Shown: positions 26,054 to 34,644 of the stretch, one piece after another
Layout of the letters: every line of letters begins with the position of its first letter
Numbering within the stretch: position 1 is the first letter of the stretch
Assembly: GCF_051860475.1 (NCBI RefSeq)
Contig: NZ_JBHYDW010000007.1
Span: 1-64,000 of the forward strand
DNA from: Elioraea sp051860475
GTDB lineage: Bacteria > Pseudomonadota > Alphaproteobacteria > Acetobacterales > Acetobacteraceae
DNA length: 64,000 bases
Direction: 5' to 3'
Notes under the pieces: model-generated
Databases searched by the model: none
What the model saw: only the letters and a program-made list of their open reading frames with translations
Told to the model about the DNA's origin: nothing
Made by a program: the position numbers and the translations under genes

Positions 26054-27910
26054 ATGCCCGAGAGCCTGCTCGATCGTCTGCTGGGGCGGTTTGCGCGGAC
26101 CGCCGCGCGCGTGAAGGCGTGGCACCGCTGGCCCTACTTCATCGGCGTCGCGATGATTGTCGGCCATCGCGTCAATATGAGGCGCGAGAACCTCACGGAC
26201 ACCGAGGTATCTCCGCCGGCGGTGCCACCGCCTGACGGGGTCGACGTGCGCGGCATGCGTACCGCCGACGGCAGCTACAATGATCTCGCCAAACCCTGGA
26301 TGGGCATGACCGGGGCGCGGTTCGGCCGGAACATGCCGCTGGCCGAGACCTTCGGCGAACGCCCGCCGCGGCTCTACGAGCCGAGCCCGCGCCTGGTCAG
26401 CAACCGGCTGCTCGCGCGCCGTGACTTCGTGCCGGTGCCGCATCTCAATCTGCTCGCCGCGGCGTGGATCCAGTTCATGGTGCATGACTGGCTCAGTCAC
26501 GGCTCGAACGACAGGGCGGCGCAACCGTGGGACGTTCCGCTGCCGGAAGGCGACAGCTGGATCGACGGCAAGATGACCGTGCTGCCGACCGACCCCGACC
26601 CGCGCCGACCGGGCGATCAAGGCCGCCCTGACGCCTTCACCAATGTCGAGACCTCGTGGTGGGACGGCTCGCAGGTCTACGGCTCGACGCTCGAGCGGCT
26701 GCTGCTGGTCCGGACCGACCCGGCGACCGGCAAACTGCGCGAGGACGGCAAGCTCGGTCTCCGGGAGAACGGCGCGCTGCCGCTCGAGAACCGCACGATC
26801 CGCGGCAAGCCAAGTCCGCGCCTGGAGCTCGCCGGCGTGAACGGCAACTGGTGGATCGCGCTCTCGGTGCTGCACCGGCTGTTCGCGCACGAGCACAACG
26901 CGATCGTCGACCGGCTGCGGATCGACTTCCCGGACGCCTCGGGCGAGTGGCTGTTCCAGAAGGCGCGCCTGGTGAACGCCGCGCTGATGGCCAAAATCCA
27001 CACCGTCGAGTGGACGCCGGCGCTGATGAACTCCCATGCAGGCCGCACCGTCATGCGCGGCAATTTCTGGGGCATTATGGGCGAGACCTTCACCAACGCC
27101 TATGGCCGGATCGGGTCGGGGGAGATCCTCTCGGGCATTCCCGGCTCCCCCCAGGGTCATCACAGCGCGCCCTACGCGATGACCGAGGAATTCGCCGCGG
27201 TCTATCGGCTGCATTCACTGATCCCCGACGAGATCTCGTTCCGCCGACATTCGAATGACGAGGAGATTCTGCGGCTCGATCTGCCGAAGGTGGCGGGCGG
27301 CGAGGTGTGCGACGTCTATGACGCCGTGTCGTTCGACGACGTGGTCTACTCCCTCGGGACCAGCAACCCGGGCGCGCTGGTGCTGCACAACTTCCCCAAC
27401 GCGCTGCGCCAGCTCGACCGGCTGGACAGCCAGGGGGTGCATTTCGACCTCGCCGCGATCGACATCCTGCGCGACCGCGAGCGCGGCGTGCCGCGCTACT
27501 GCGCCTTCCGCCGCCACATCGATGCGCATGTGCCGACCAGCTTCGAGGAGCTGACGGACGATCCCGAATGGCAGCGCGAGCTGCGCGAGGTCTACAACGG
27601 CAGGATCGAGGACGTGGACCTTCTTGTCGGCACGCTCGCCGAGGCGAAGTCGGCGAAGCACGGGACCCCGCCAGGCTTCGGCTTCTCCGACACGGCGTTC
27701 CGCATCTTCATCCTGATGGCCTCACGCCGGCTGAAGAGCGACCGCTTTTTCACCGACGACTTCCGCCCCGAGATCTACACGCCGGCAGGCTTCGCCTGGG
27801 TTCAGGAGAACTCGCTGCGCACCGTGCTCGAGCGCCATTGCGGTGCGCTGCGGCGGCATTTCGGCGATGCCCGGAACGCCTTCTTCCCATGGACGAAGGC
27901 AGGGGGTTGA
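26054..27910 (+). CDS. Animal-type haem peroxidase family protein, alpha-dioxygenase/cyclooxygenase-like
   Basis: 618 residues from the ATG at 26054, six bases after GGAGG. The An_peroxidase fold is clear: distal-side His144 in QFMVHDWLSHG, the long helix LHRLFAHEHNAIVDRL at 273-288, and EFAAVYRLHSLIPDEI at 379-394. In the last motif Tyr384 and His387 have the Tyr-x-x-His spacing of cyclooxygenase and plant alpha-dioxygenase (radical-forming Tyr and proximal haem ligand), so fatty-acid dioxygenation is more likely than simple peroxidation. No cleaved signal peptide is obvious; residues 26-40 are mildly hydrophobic. It opens a five-gene cluster with OYE and cytochrome c. Fatty-acid substrate is inferred. 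Confidence 0.85.
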   Translation: MPESLLDRLLGRFARTAARVKAWHRWPYFIGVAMIVGHRVNMRRENLTDTEVSPPAVPPPDGVDVRGMRTADGSYNDLAKPWMGMTGARFGRNMPLAETFGERPPRLYEPSPRLVSNRLLARRDFVPVPHLNLLAAAWIQFMVHDWLSHGSNDRAAQPWDVPLPEGDSWIDGKMTVLPTDPDPRRPGDQGRPDAFTNVETSWWDGSQVYGSTLERLLLVRTDPATGKLREDGKLGLRENGALPLENRTIRGKPSPRLELAGVNGNWWIALSVLHRLFAHEHNAIVDRLRIDFPDASGEWLFQKARLVNAALMAKIHTVEWTPALMNSHAGRTVMRGNFWGIMGETFTNAYGRIGSGEILSGIPGSPQGHHSAPYAMTEEFAAVYRLHSLIPDEISFRRHSNDEEILRLDLPKVAGGEVCDVYDAVSFDDVVYSLGTSNPGALVLHNFPNALRQLDRLDSQGVHFDLAAIDILRDRERGVPRYCAFRRHIDAHVPTSFEELTDDPEWQRELREVYNGRIEDVDLLVGTLAEAKSAKHGTPPGFGFSDTAFRIFILMASRRLKSDRFFTDDFRPEIYTPAGFAWVQENSLRTVLERHCGALRRHFGDARNAFFPWTKAGG

Positions 27911-27913
27911 CCG

Positions 27914-28792
27914 ATGGCGCGCGCGATCCGCGTCCCCCTTGTGGTGGACCTGCTGATCGCGGAGGACGCTGACGCGATCCGTACGCTTGCGGCCGAAGCC
28001 CGTCTGGACCGCGGCGTGCCGGTCCGCACGCCGTTCCTGAACCGAATGATCGCGCGTCGGGTCTCCGATGTGCTCCAGGTGGAGGGCCGACCGCTGCCCT
28101 CGGCCGCGCCGCGGGACGCTCCGGGTCGGGCCGCCGCGCGCGATGCGCTGGAAGCGCGGCTGCAAGAACACACCGTTGACGAGGCGCATCGCGATGCGTT
28201 GGCGGCCTATGTCGGAGGTCGCGATTCGCGTCCGCTCGGCCCGCTCGTGCAGGAGACGATCGGTCGCCTGTTCGTCGCCGAGTTCCGCGCCACCGACGAG
28301 ACCTGGCAGGCGGCACGCCTGCTCGATGAGGCAGCGCGCACGCTCAACCCGATCCGCCGGCTGATCTGGGGCTTCACGGGAAGCGTGAACGACGCGCGGC
28401 GGCTGCTCGCCCGGCAGTTCGCCGGCGACCCGGCGGCGCTGCACGCCGTCGCGATCGCCGTGCACAACCTGGTCGTGTCGTTCGAGCGCATGCGCGCCCT
28501 TGGCGCAGCGCCGGGCGGGGTGGTCCGTTACACGCCGCAGGAGGCCGCCTCGCTCTGCCTCGCTGCGCCTCCGCGCGTCCTGCGCCACGCGACCGCGCGC
28601 GGGGCGACAGCGCGGGGCGAGTTCCGTCCCGGCACCCTGGTGGTGTTCGGGCTTGAAGCCGCGCGGGCGCGCACGCTGGCCCACGATGTCGCCTTCCTGA
28701 CGGCGAACTGGAGCCGCTGCCCCGCGCATGGCTGGGTGCCTGCGCTGCTGGCTTCCGTCTGGCAGCGCGCCGCCGAGACGGCACGGCCATGA
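27914..28792 (+). CDS. Unassigned protein with weak cytochrome P450-like C-terminal features
   Basis: 292 residues, three bases after the dioxygenase stop and overlapping the OYE start by ATGA. No standard domain is certain. Residues 208-250 (PQEAASLCLAAPPRVLRHA, then FRPGTLVVFGLEAARA) look like a P450 K-helix, PP-x-V-x-R strand and P-x-GT-x-V meander, but the ExxR arginine would be Ser213. Near the end, SRCPAHGWVPALLASVW places Cys269 as a possible haem thiolate, again off the normal C-x-G pattern. The chain is much shorter than a normal P450 (about 400). It could be a reduced, CYP74- or Ppo-like P450 module or an unrelated helical protein. Confidence 0.6.
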   Translation: MARAIRVPLVVDLLIAEDADAIRTLAAEARLDRGVPVRTPFLNRMIARRVSDVLQVEGRPLPSAAPRDAPGRAAARDALEARLQEHTVDEAHRDALAAYVGGRDSRPLGPLVQETIGRLFVAEFRATDETWQAARLLDEAARTLNPIRRLIWGFTGSVNDARRLLARQFAGDPAALHAVAIAVHNLVVSFERMRALGAAPGGVVRYTPQEAASLCLAAPPRVLRHATARGATARGEFRPGTLVVFGLEAARARTLAHDVAFLTANWSRCPAHGWVPALLASVWQRAAETARP

Positions 28793-30135
28793 CACCTGAT
28801 CCGATCTTCACCCCGCTCGCCTTCCGCAGCCTGACAGTGAAGAACCGCGTCTTCCGCTCGTCGATCTCGGGCCGGTTCGACAACGAGGACGGCTCGCTCA
28901 CCCAGACCCGCATCAACTGGGAGTGCCGCTTCGCCAAGGGTGGCGTCGGCGCGATCATCTCCTCCTACGTGCCGGTGCGGATGGACGGGCGGATCATCGC
29001 CGGCTATGCGACCATCCACCGCGACGACTTCATCCCGCTCTGGCGCAAGCTCGGCGAGGCGGTGCGCAGCTTCGACTGCCGATTCATCCTCCAGCTTAGC
29101 CATTCCGGGCGGCAGATGGACCTGCCCGGCGTGCACAACCAGCATCGCCCCACGCCGGCGCCGACAAGCGCCAAGGAGCCGCTGCACGGTTTCCTCTGCC
29201 GCGCCATGGGCACGGCAGAGATCGAAGGGATGATCGCGGACTTCGCACGCGGTGCCTGGCGGGCGCGCGAGGCGGGGCTCGACGGCGTCGAGCTGCACGC
29301 GGCGAACGGCTACCTGTTCACGCAGTTCCTCAGTTCGGCGATCAACGACCGCACCGACCTCTATGGCGGTTCGCTCGCCAACCGCGCGCGGTTCCTGCTT
29401 GACGTGATCCGCGCGATCCGGAGCGCGTGCGGGCGCGACTTCCACCTGCAGGTGAAGCTCAGCGCGGTCGACCACAACGACTTCCTTGTCCCATGGACGG
29501 CCAAGGGCAACACGCTTGCGGATACAATCGAGGTCGCGCGCTGGTGCGAGTCGGTCGGGGCGGATGCAATCCATGTCTCCAGCGGCTCGGCGTTTCCGCA
29601 TCCGCTGAACCCGCCGGGGCCGATGCCGCTGGAGGTGCTGGCCGTGACCTACGACGCGATGGTCTCGGCGGGGCTGCACGGGTTCCGCAACCTGGCGGTG
29701 TTCCGGAGCCCGCTCCTGCGCCCGCTGTTCCGTTTCCTCTGGGACCGCAAGCGCCGCGGCCGGCCGATCGAGGGGGTGGGGATCGACGAGGCGCGCGCGA
29801 TCACGCAAGCGGTCGGCATCCCGGTGATCAGCACGGGCGGGTACCAGACGGCTTCGGTGGTGCGGGGCGGGATCGCGAGCGGTGCCTTCGACGGCGTGGC
29901 GATCGCGCGGCCGCTGATCGCCAACCCCGACCTGCCGAAGCAATGGGCCTCCGGGCGCGACCTGCCGGAGATCCCTTGCACCTACTGCAACAAGTGTCTC
30001 GCGAACGCGCCGAAGAATCCCCTTGGCTGCTACGAGCAGGCCCGTTTCCCCGACCGCGAGGCGATGCTTGCGGCGATCACGGCGATCTACCGCGCGCGCC
30101 CCGAACTGCGCGCCCCCGCAGCGGACGAGGTCTAG
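28789..30135 (+). CDS. Old Yellow Enzyme family NADH:flavin oxidoreductase
   Basis: A 448-residue FMN-dependent reductase. The TIM barrel shows FILQLSHSGRQ near 96-106, GVELHAANGYLFTQFLSS with NDRTDLYGGSLANRARF at about 165-205, and the FMN phosphate site VISTGGY/FDGVAIARPLIANPDL near 345-385. The tail CTYCNKCLANAPKNPLGCYE near 400 has a Cys cluster like that holding the 4Fe-4S cluster in the 2,4-dienoyl-CoA reductase branch, though no second FAD domain follows. OYEs reduce activated C=C bonds such as enones, which suits a product of lipid oxidation. Co-translated with the preceding gene. Confidence 0.85.
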   Translation: MTPDPIFTPLAFRSLTVKNRVFRSSISGRFDNEDGSLTQTRINWECRFAKGGVGAIISSYVPVRMDGRIIAGYATIHRDDFIPLWRKLGEAVRSFDCRFILQLSHSGRQMDLPGVHNQHRPTPAPTSAKEPLHGFLCRAMGTAEIEGMIADFARGAWRAREAGLDGVELHAANGYLFTQFLSSAINDRTDLYGGSLANRARFLLDVIRAIRSACGRDFHLQVKLSAVDHNDFLVPWTAKGNTLADTIEVARWCESVGADAIHVSSGSAFPHPLNPPGPMPLEVLAVTYDAMVSAGLHGFRNLAVFRSPLLRPLFRFLWDRKRRGRPIEGVGIDEARAITQAVGIPVISTGGYQTASVVRGGIASGAFDGVAIARPLIANPDLPKQWASGRDLPEIPCTYCNKCLANAPKNPLGCYEQARFPDREAMLAAITAIYRARPELRAPAADEV

Positions 30136-31695
30136 GTGGGCGCGCCCGTGACTGCTGTCGAGGCCGCGCGGGCCGACCGCCGCTGGTTGACCGTGCCGCT
30201 GACGCTGCTGATCGTGCTGGCGCTCGTCCTCGGCCTCGTCGTGCTCGCCGTCGGCGCGGTGGTGCTGCACCGCTACGCCGGCGAGTCCACGCCACACTTC
30301 GCCGACGATGTGCGCCATTTCCGCTATGGCTCGATCGGCGCGGACCGGTCGAGCGGGCTTCCCTATCGCGTCTGGCAGGAACTCCCGGCGCTCTTCCCCG
30401 CGGTGTTCCGGCCCGCGCTGGAGCGCGGCGACGGCGCCTATGCCGCGTTCGGCTTCCTTTACGAACGCAACCCGGACGGCACGCCGTTCGACCTGCCGAT
30501 CGGTATCTCGCGCCGGCGCGTCAACGGCGTCGACCTTGTCTGGTTCAACTGCGCGGTCTGCCATGCCGGAACCTGGCGGCACGAAGGTGGAGAGCGCGTG
30601 ATCGTCGACGGCATGCCGTCCAACACGCTCGACCTGCACGCATTCATCCGTTTCCTGCTCGCCGCGGCCAATGACGACCGGCTGAACCCAGGACCGCTGC
30701 TCGCGCGCATCGAGGCGAACCAGGGGCGGTTCGGCCTCATTGAGCGTGTACTCTGGCGCCATGTGGTGCTGCCGCGCGTGCGCGGCGAGCTGCTCCTGCG
30801 GCGGATCCGCCTCGATCCGCTGCTGGCCGTGCAGCCGTTCTGGGGCCCCGGTCGCGTCGACACCTTCAACCCCTACAAGCTAATCCAGTTCTCGCTACCC
30901 TTCAGCGCGCTGGATCCCGGCGAGCGGATCGGCACGGCGGACTTCCCTTCGATTTTCCTCCAGCGCCCGCGCGAGGGGATGCAGCTGCACTGGGACGGCA
31001 ACAACACGAGTCTGCACGAGCGCAATCTCTCCGCCGCGGTCGGCGCCGGGCTTGATCTGGCGACCGCGACTGCCGCCGACCGCGCTGCGATCCGCCGCGT
31101 GGCACGCTGGCTGCTCGATCTCCGCCCCCCGCCCAGCCCCATGCGCGACAGTGTCGACGCGGCGGCGGTGGCGCGCGGCCGCGACACCTACATGCGCGAC
31201 TGCGCGTCCTGCCACGGCTACCAGGACGGCGAGCGCTACGTGTTCGAGGGTGAGCGTCTGGGTCACGTCGAACCGATCGAGCGCATCGGTACCGATCGCG
31301 CGCGGCTCGACTCCTACACGCCGGACTTCATGCGCCAGCAGCGCGAACACCTGGGCTTCTCGCGCTTCACGAAGACGGACGGCTATGCGAACCAGCCGCT
31401 GGATGGGCTCTGGTTGCGCGGTCCGTATCTGCACAACGGCTCGGTGCCCACGCTCGCCGATCTGCTCGATTCGGCCGATGCGCGGCCGCGCGCGTTCCTG
31501 CGCGGCGACGACACGCTGGACGAGGCGCGCGGTGGGTTCCGCTCGCCGCCCTGCACACCCGGCGACGCGGCATCCGCGGGCCGGTTCTGCCTCGACACGA
31601 CCCGGCCGGGCAACAGCAATGCCGGCCACGACTACGGCACCGGCCTGAGCGAGGCGGAGAAGAACGACCTGCTCGCCTACCTACGGACGTTCTGA
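30136..31695 (+). CDS. Membrane-anchored di-haem cytochrome c family protein
   Basis: 519 residues starting at a GTG directly after the OYE stop. One N-terminal helix (about 18-45) anchors it with the bulk in the periplasm. Two haem-c sites: CAVCH at 139-143 and CASCH at 356-360. The region LWLRGPYLHNGSVPTLADLL near 425 is like that of RoxA/RoxB-type and related di-haem oxidases and peroxidases. RoxA-like proteins are dioxygenases of about 600-700 residues that cleave isoprenoid chains, so an oxygenase or electron-transfer role is possible. In this cluster it may pass electrons to or from the dioxygenase system. Confidence 0.8.
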   Translation: MGAPVTAVEAARADRRWLTVPLTLLIVLALVLGLVVLAVGAVVLHRYAGESTPHFADDVRHFRYGSIGADRSSGLPYRVWQELPALFPAVFRPALERGDGAYAAFGFLYERNPDGTPFDLPIGISRRRVNGVDLVWFNCAVCHAGTWRHEGGERVIVDGMPSNTLDLHAFIRFLLAAANDDRLNPGPLLARIEANQGRFGLIERVLWRHVVLPRVRGELLLRRIRLDPLLAVQPFWGPGRVDTFNPYKLIQFSLPFSALDPGERIGTADFPSIFLQRPREGMQLHWDGNNTSLHERNLSAAVGAGLDLATATAADRAAIRRVARWLLDLRPPPSPMRDSVDAAAVARGRDTYMRDCASCHGYQDGERYVFEGERLGHVEPIERIGTDRARLDSYTPDFMRQQREHLGFSRFTKTDGYANQPLDGLWLRGPYLHNGSVPTLADLLDSADARPRAFLRGDDTLDEARGGFRSPPCTPGDAASAGRFCLDTTRPGNSNAGHDYGTGLSEAEKNDLLAYLRTF

Positions 31696-31710
31696 CGGAG
31701 GTTCGGACGC

Positions 31711-32148
31711 ATGGACCAGACCCTCAGCCTCGGCTGGACGCAGGCGGAGGCGCGCTCGCGCAGAACGGCGTACCAGCGTGTGTTGGCGTCGAACCTGGTT
31801 CTCCAGGCCGCCATCGCCCTGTTCGCGATCCTGTTCCCGGCGACCCTCTCGCATCTGGTCGGGCTGCCCGCAGCCTACCCCTCCAGCTGGATGCGCGCCT
31901 GGGGCGCGATGCTGCTGCTCGCGACACTGCTCTACCTGCCCGGGTATTTCGACCCTGTCCGCGTGCGCTGGCCGAACGTGATTGGCATCGTGGGGCGCGC
32001 CGGGATGGCGCTGCTGTTCCTGCTGATCGCACTCTGCGCCGGGCTGCGCGGGTTCCTCTGGCTCGCCCTGCTCGATGGGGCGTTCGCGGCGGCCCTCGTC
32101 CTCACCTATTTCCGCCTGTTCCGCGCCGAGCTGATGAGCCGGCCATAG
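31711..32148 (+). CDS. Small integral membrane protein, four helices
   Basis: A 145-residue inner-membrane protein with about four hydrophobic helices (VLASNLVLQAAIALFAILF; MRAWGAMLLLATLLYLPGYF; NVIGIVGRAGMALLFLLIAL; FLWLALLDGAFAAALVLTYF). No known motif. It follows the cytochrome gene after 15 bases with GGAGG before the start and closes the dioxygenase cluster, so it may anchor or assist the redox proteins. Function unknown. Confidence 0.7.
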   Translation: MDQTLSLGWTQAEARSRRTAYQRVLASNLVLQAAIALFAILFPATLSHLVGLPAAYPSSWMRAWGAMLLLATLLYLPGYFDPVRVRWPNVIGIVGRAGMALLFLLIALCAGLRGFLWLALLDGAFAAALVLTYFRLFRAELMSRP

Positions 32149-32150
32149 CC

Positions 32151-33560
32151 TCAGCGCCCATCGAGCGCGGCCAGGGCGGAGCGGCGAAAGCGCACGGCGT
32201 CGGCGTCCGGCTCGACATGGGCGGCCAGCCGCTCGACCAGATCCTGCGCCGAGCCGGCTGCGCCGGCCTCCTTGCGCACCAGTACCCGCGCGATCGGGCC
32301 GAGATGGAACGCGAGCGCCGCTTCGACCGCGGCGATTGCCGCGGAATCGGGCGCGAACCCCGTCGCAGCGAGGGTCGGAACCCGGGAGCCCGCACGGCTA
32401 CCGGTGCCGGTCGCGAGCAGTGCGCGGTTGCGGCGGAGGAACTCGGCCCGCTCATGCGGGTCCTCGATCATGCCGACGCAGGCGCCAAGCAGGTCCTGCG
32501 GCGTCGCCGCACCGGCCGCGGCTCGGCGCAGCAGAGTGTCGGCGATCGGGCCGATCTGCTGCACCAGGTCCTCCCGCAGCCGCGCCAGCAGCGCCGGTTC
32601 GAACCGGTCCACGGCACCCGTACCGAGACTGCCGACGTGCGACCCGAGACAGCCGCCTGGTTCGGTCATCGGCCGGACGATCGTCTCCGCCTCGGCGCGG
32701 AACCCTCCGGTGAGCGCGGCGCGCAGGGCGTCACGGAACTGCGCCGCGCTGTCGAAGCGATGCTCGGGCGTCTTGGCGAGCCCGCGCGCGAGTACCGGCG
32801 CGAGGGCGGTCCTGGCGAGCGGGCCGAGCTCCACCGGGTCGGGGCTGGTGAGCCGCAGCAGCGTCTCGGGCAGCGAGGTGCCGGCGAAGGGTGCGCGGCC
32901 GACCAGAATCTCGAAGACAATCGCGGCGGCCGCGAAGAGGTCGACGCGATGGTCGACCGCGCGCCCCAGCGCCTGCTCGGGTGCCATGTAGCCGGGCGTG
33001 CCGATCATCGCGCCGGTGCCGGTAAGCGCGGAAAGATCAACCCGCGCGATGCCGAAATCGGCGAGCTTCGCCGCCCCCGAGGGGGTGATCATGATGTTGC
33101 CGGGCTTGACGTCGCGGTGCACCACGCCGGTGGCGTGGGCCGCGCCGAGTCCGTCGAGCACCTCCAGCATCGCCGCGACCAGCCGGGGCGTGATCGCGGC
33201 GCGGTTGGCGGCACTCTCGCGCAGCAGCCGCCCGAGCGTGGTGCCCTCGACGAATTCCATGACGATGTAGGGCGCCTCGGGATCGTCGGCGAAGTCGTAC
33301 ACCGCAACGATCGCGGGATGGGAACACCGCCCCGCCGCGCGCACCTCCGTGCGGAAGCGCTCCAGGAAGGCATCGCGCGCCGCGTCGTCGAGCATGCCGG
33401 TGCGCATCACCTTGATCGCGACGCTGCGGTCGATCGCCGGGTCATGCGCGCGCCAGACCACGCCCATCGCACCCGCGCCGAGCCGCTCGATCGGGAGGTA
33501 GCGGCCGAGCCGCGCCGGCAGCTCGGCCGGACGCACGATGGTCTCGGGATAGTCAGGCAT
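32151..33560 (-). CDS. Eukaryotic-type Ser/Thr protein kinase with duplicated C-terminal module
   Basis: 469 residues, soluble. Kinase domain at about 20-280: Gly loop LGAGAMG, Lys50 in VAIKVM, HRDVKPGN at 148-155, DFG 168-170, APE 193-195, all intact, so it should be active. After the kinase, two related ~60-residue units (325-382 and 409-469) share the pattern IGPIA-x2-L-x-R-(7-9)-DL, then IE/VE-x-P/D and F-x-R. The hexapeptide ETIVRP occurs near the N-terminus (6-11) and again after the kinase (about 292-297) and could be a phospho-acceptor. It follows the haem-c/HAMP sensor gene after 5 bases, so sensor and kinase probably form one pathway. Confidence 0.9.
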   Translation of the reverse strand: MPDYPETIVRPAELPARLGRYLPIERLGAGAMGVVWRAHDPAIDRSVAIKVMRTGMLDDAARDAFLERFRTEVRAAGRCSHPAIVAVYDFADDPEAPYIVMEFVEGTTLGRLLRESAANRAAITPRLVAAMLEVLDGLGAAHATGVVHRDVKPGNIMITPSGAAKLADFGIARVDLSALTGTGAMIGTPGYMAPEQALGRAVDHRVDLFAAAAIVFEILVGRAPFAGTSLPETLLRLTSPDPVELGPLARTALAPVLARGLAKTPEHRFDSAAQFRDALRAALTGGFRAEAETIVRPMTEPGGCLGSHVGSLGTGAVDRFEPALLARLREDLVQQIGPIADTLLRRAAAGAATPQDLLGACVGMIEDPHERAEFLRRNRALLATGTGSRAGSRVPTLAATGFAPDSAAIAAVEAALAFHLGPIARVLVRKEAGAAGSAQDLVERLAAHVEPDADAVRFRRSALAALDGR

Positions 33561-33565
33561 CGTGC

Positions 33566-34438
33566 TCAGGCACCGAGCATGCGCATCGCCTGGTCGAGGC
33601 TTCGGCGCATGCGCGTGAAGGCGCGACCGAGCTCACCGATCTCGTCGCGTCCGCCGCCGGCGAACTCGGGCGCGTCCGCCTTGCCCAGGCTGACATCGGT
33701 GGCAAGGCGCGAGATGCGCACGACGGGCCGGACGACGGTCAGATGCAGCAGCACGTTGAGCACGATCATCACGCCCGCGAACACGGCGGCCAGCAGTGCC
33801 ATCGCGGCATGCAGGTTGCGCTGCGCCGTCTCCAGCGCCAGCGCCATCGGCACAGAAACGATCTGTGCGGCGACCGTCTCACCGAGGGTCCAGCCGAAGC
33901 CGTTGTTGCTGCCGTACTGCGCCAGCAGCGCCGGCGGGGCTCGGTCCGGCGTCGAGTGGCAAGTGAGGCACGCCTCGCTCGAGACAGTGATGGGCCGCGC
34001 GAGCGTCAGGACGGGACCCGTCGGCGTCTCGCGCTCGCCGATCAGCTCGGCGACCCCGCGGCGGTTGCGGAAGGCGTGAATGAAGTCCGCCTCCCAGTCG
34101 GTCGCACGGTCGGTCGGGTTGGTTGGGTTGAGCGCCGCCTCCTTGTAGGTGAAGTCGGGGTAACGCTCGGTCAACGCCTTGAAGTTGGTCTGCGCGGCGT
34201 AGGACGGCACGGTCATCGGCTCGAAATGGTCGCGCGGCGCCGTCGCGAGCGCCGGGCCGACACGCTGGGATGTGTAGGTGCGGACCGCATTGGCCGCCGC
34301 CATCATGATGCGGGCGTTCTGCAGCACCTCGTCCCGAGCGGAGGCAACGAACTGCCGCTCCAGCGCGACCCAGGCGGCCGCGAAGCCGACCGCGAATACC
34401 GCCAGGATCGCGAGGTTGAACTTGAGCCGAAGTCCCAT
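33566..34438 (-). CDS. Membrane haem-c sensor (DUF3365/Tll0287-like) with HAMP domain
   Basis: 290 residues from the ATG at 34438, preceded by GGAAGG. Helix 1 (about 6-24), a periplasmic domain with a single haem-c motif CLTCH at 157-161 and Tll0287/DUF3365 features (NARIMMAAANAVRTYTSQRV, DFEADFI-like WEADFIHAFR), helix 2 (about 210-235), then a HAMP linker (RPVVRISRLATDVSLGKAD...DEIGELGRAFTRM). It ends soon after HAMP with no output domain, so signal output must pass to another protein; the co-operonic Ser/Thr kinase is the obvious candidate. Likely senses redox state, NO or CO, which is inference. Confidence 0.82.
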   Translation of the reverse strand: MGLRLKFNLAILAVFAVGFAAAWVALERQFVASARDEVLQNARIMMAAANAVRTYTSQRVGPALATAPRDHFEPMTVPSYAAQTNFKALTERYPDFTYKEAALNPTNPTDRATDWEADFIHAFRNRRGVAELIGERETPTGPVLTLARPITVSSEACLTCHSTPDRAPPALLAQYGSNNGFGWTLGETVAAQIVSVPMALALETAQRNLHAAMALLAAVFAGVMIVLNVLLHLTVVRPVVRISRLATDVSLGKADAPEFAGGGRDEIGELGRAFTRMRRSLDQAMRMLGA

Positions 34439-34644
34439 GGCGCAGCCTTCCGTCTCTCGGGTCGTGATCCTGACGCCAAATCGATAACCGAGGGTTTCCG
34501 ACGGCCCGGTCCGCCCTGGGGGTCGGTCGCGTCGCCCCGTGGCGAGGCTTGTTGCCTGCGCCACGACACCACACGTAAGCTGGGCTCCGGGGCAAGGGCG
34601 GGCGCAAGCCGCAGACGACGCCCCGGGGAAGGGAGACCGTCCGG

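Noticed and set aside
24951..27214. 755-codon minus-strand frame spanning the isomerase and dioxygenase
   Set aside because: His/Arg/Asp-rich antisense shadow of two well-supported plus-strand genes.
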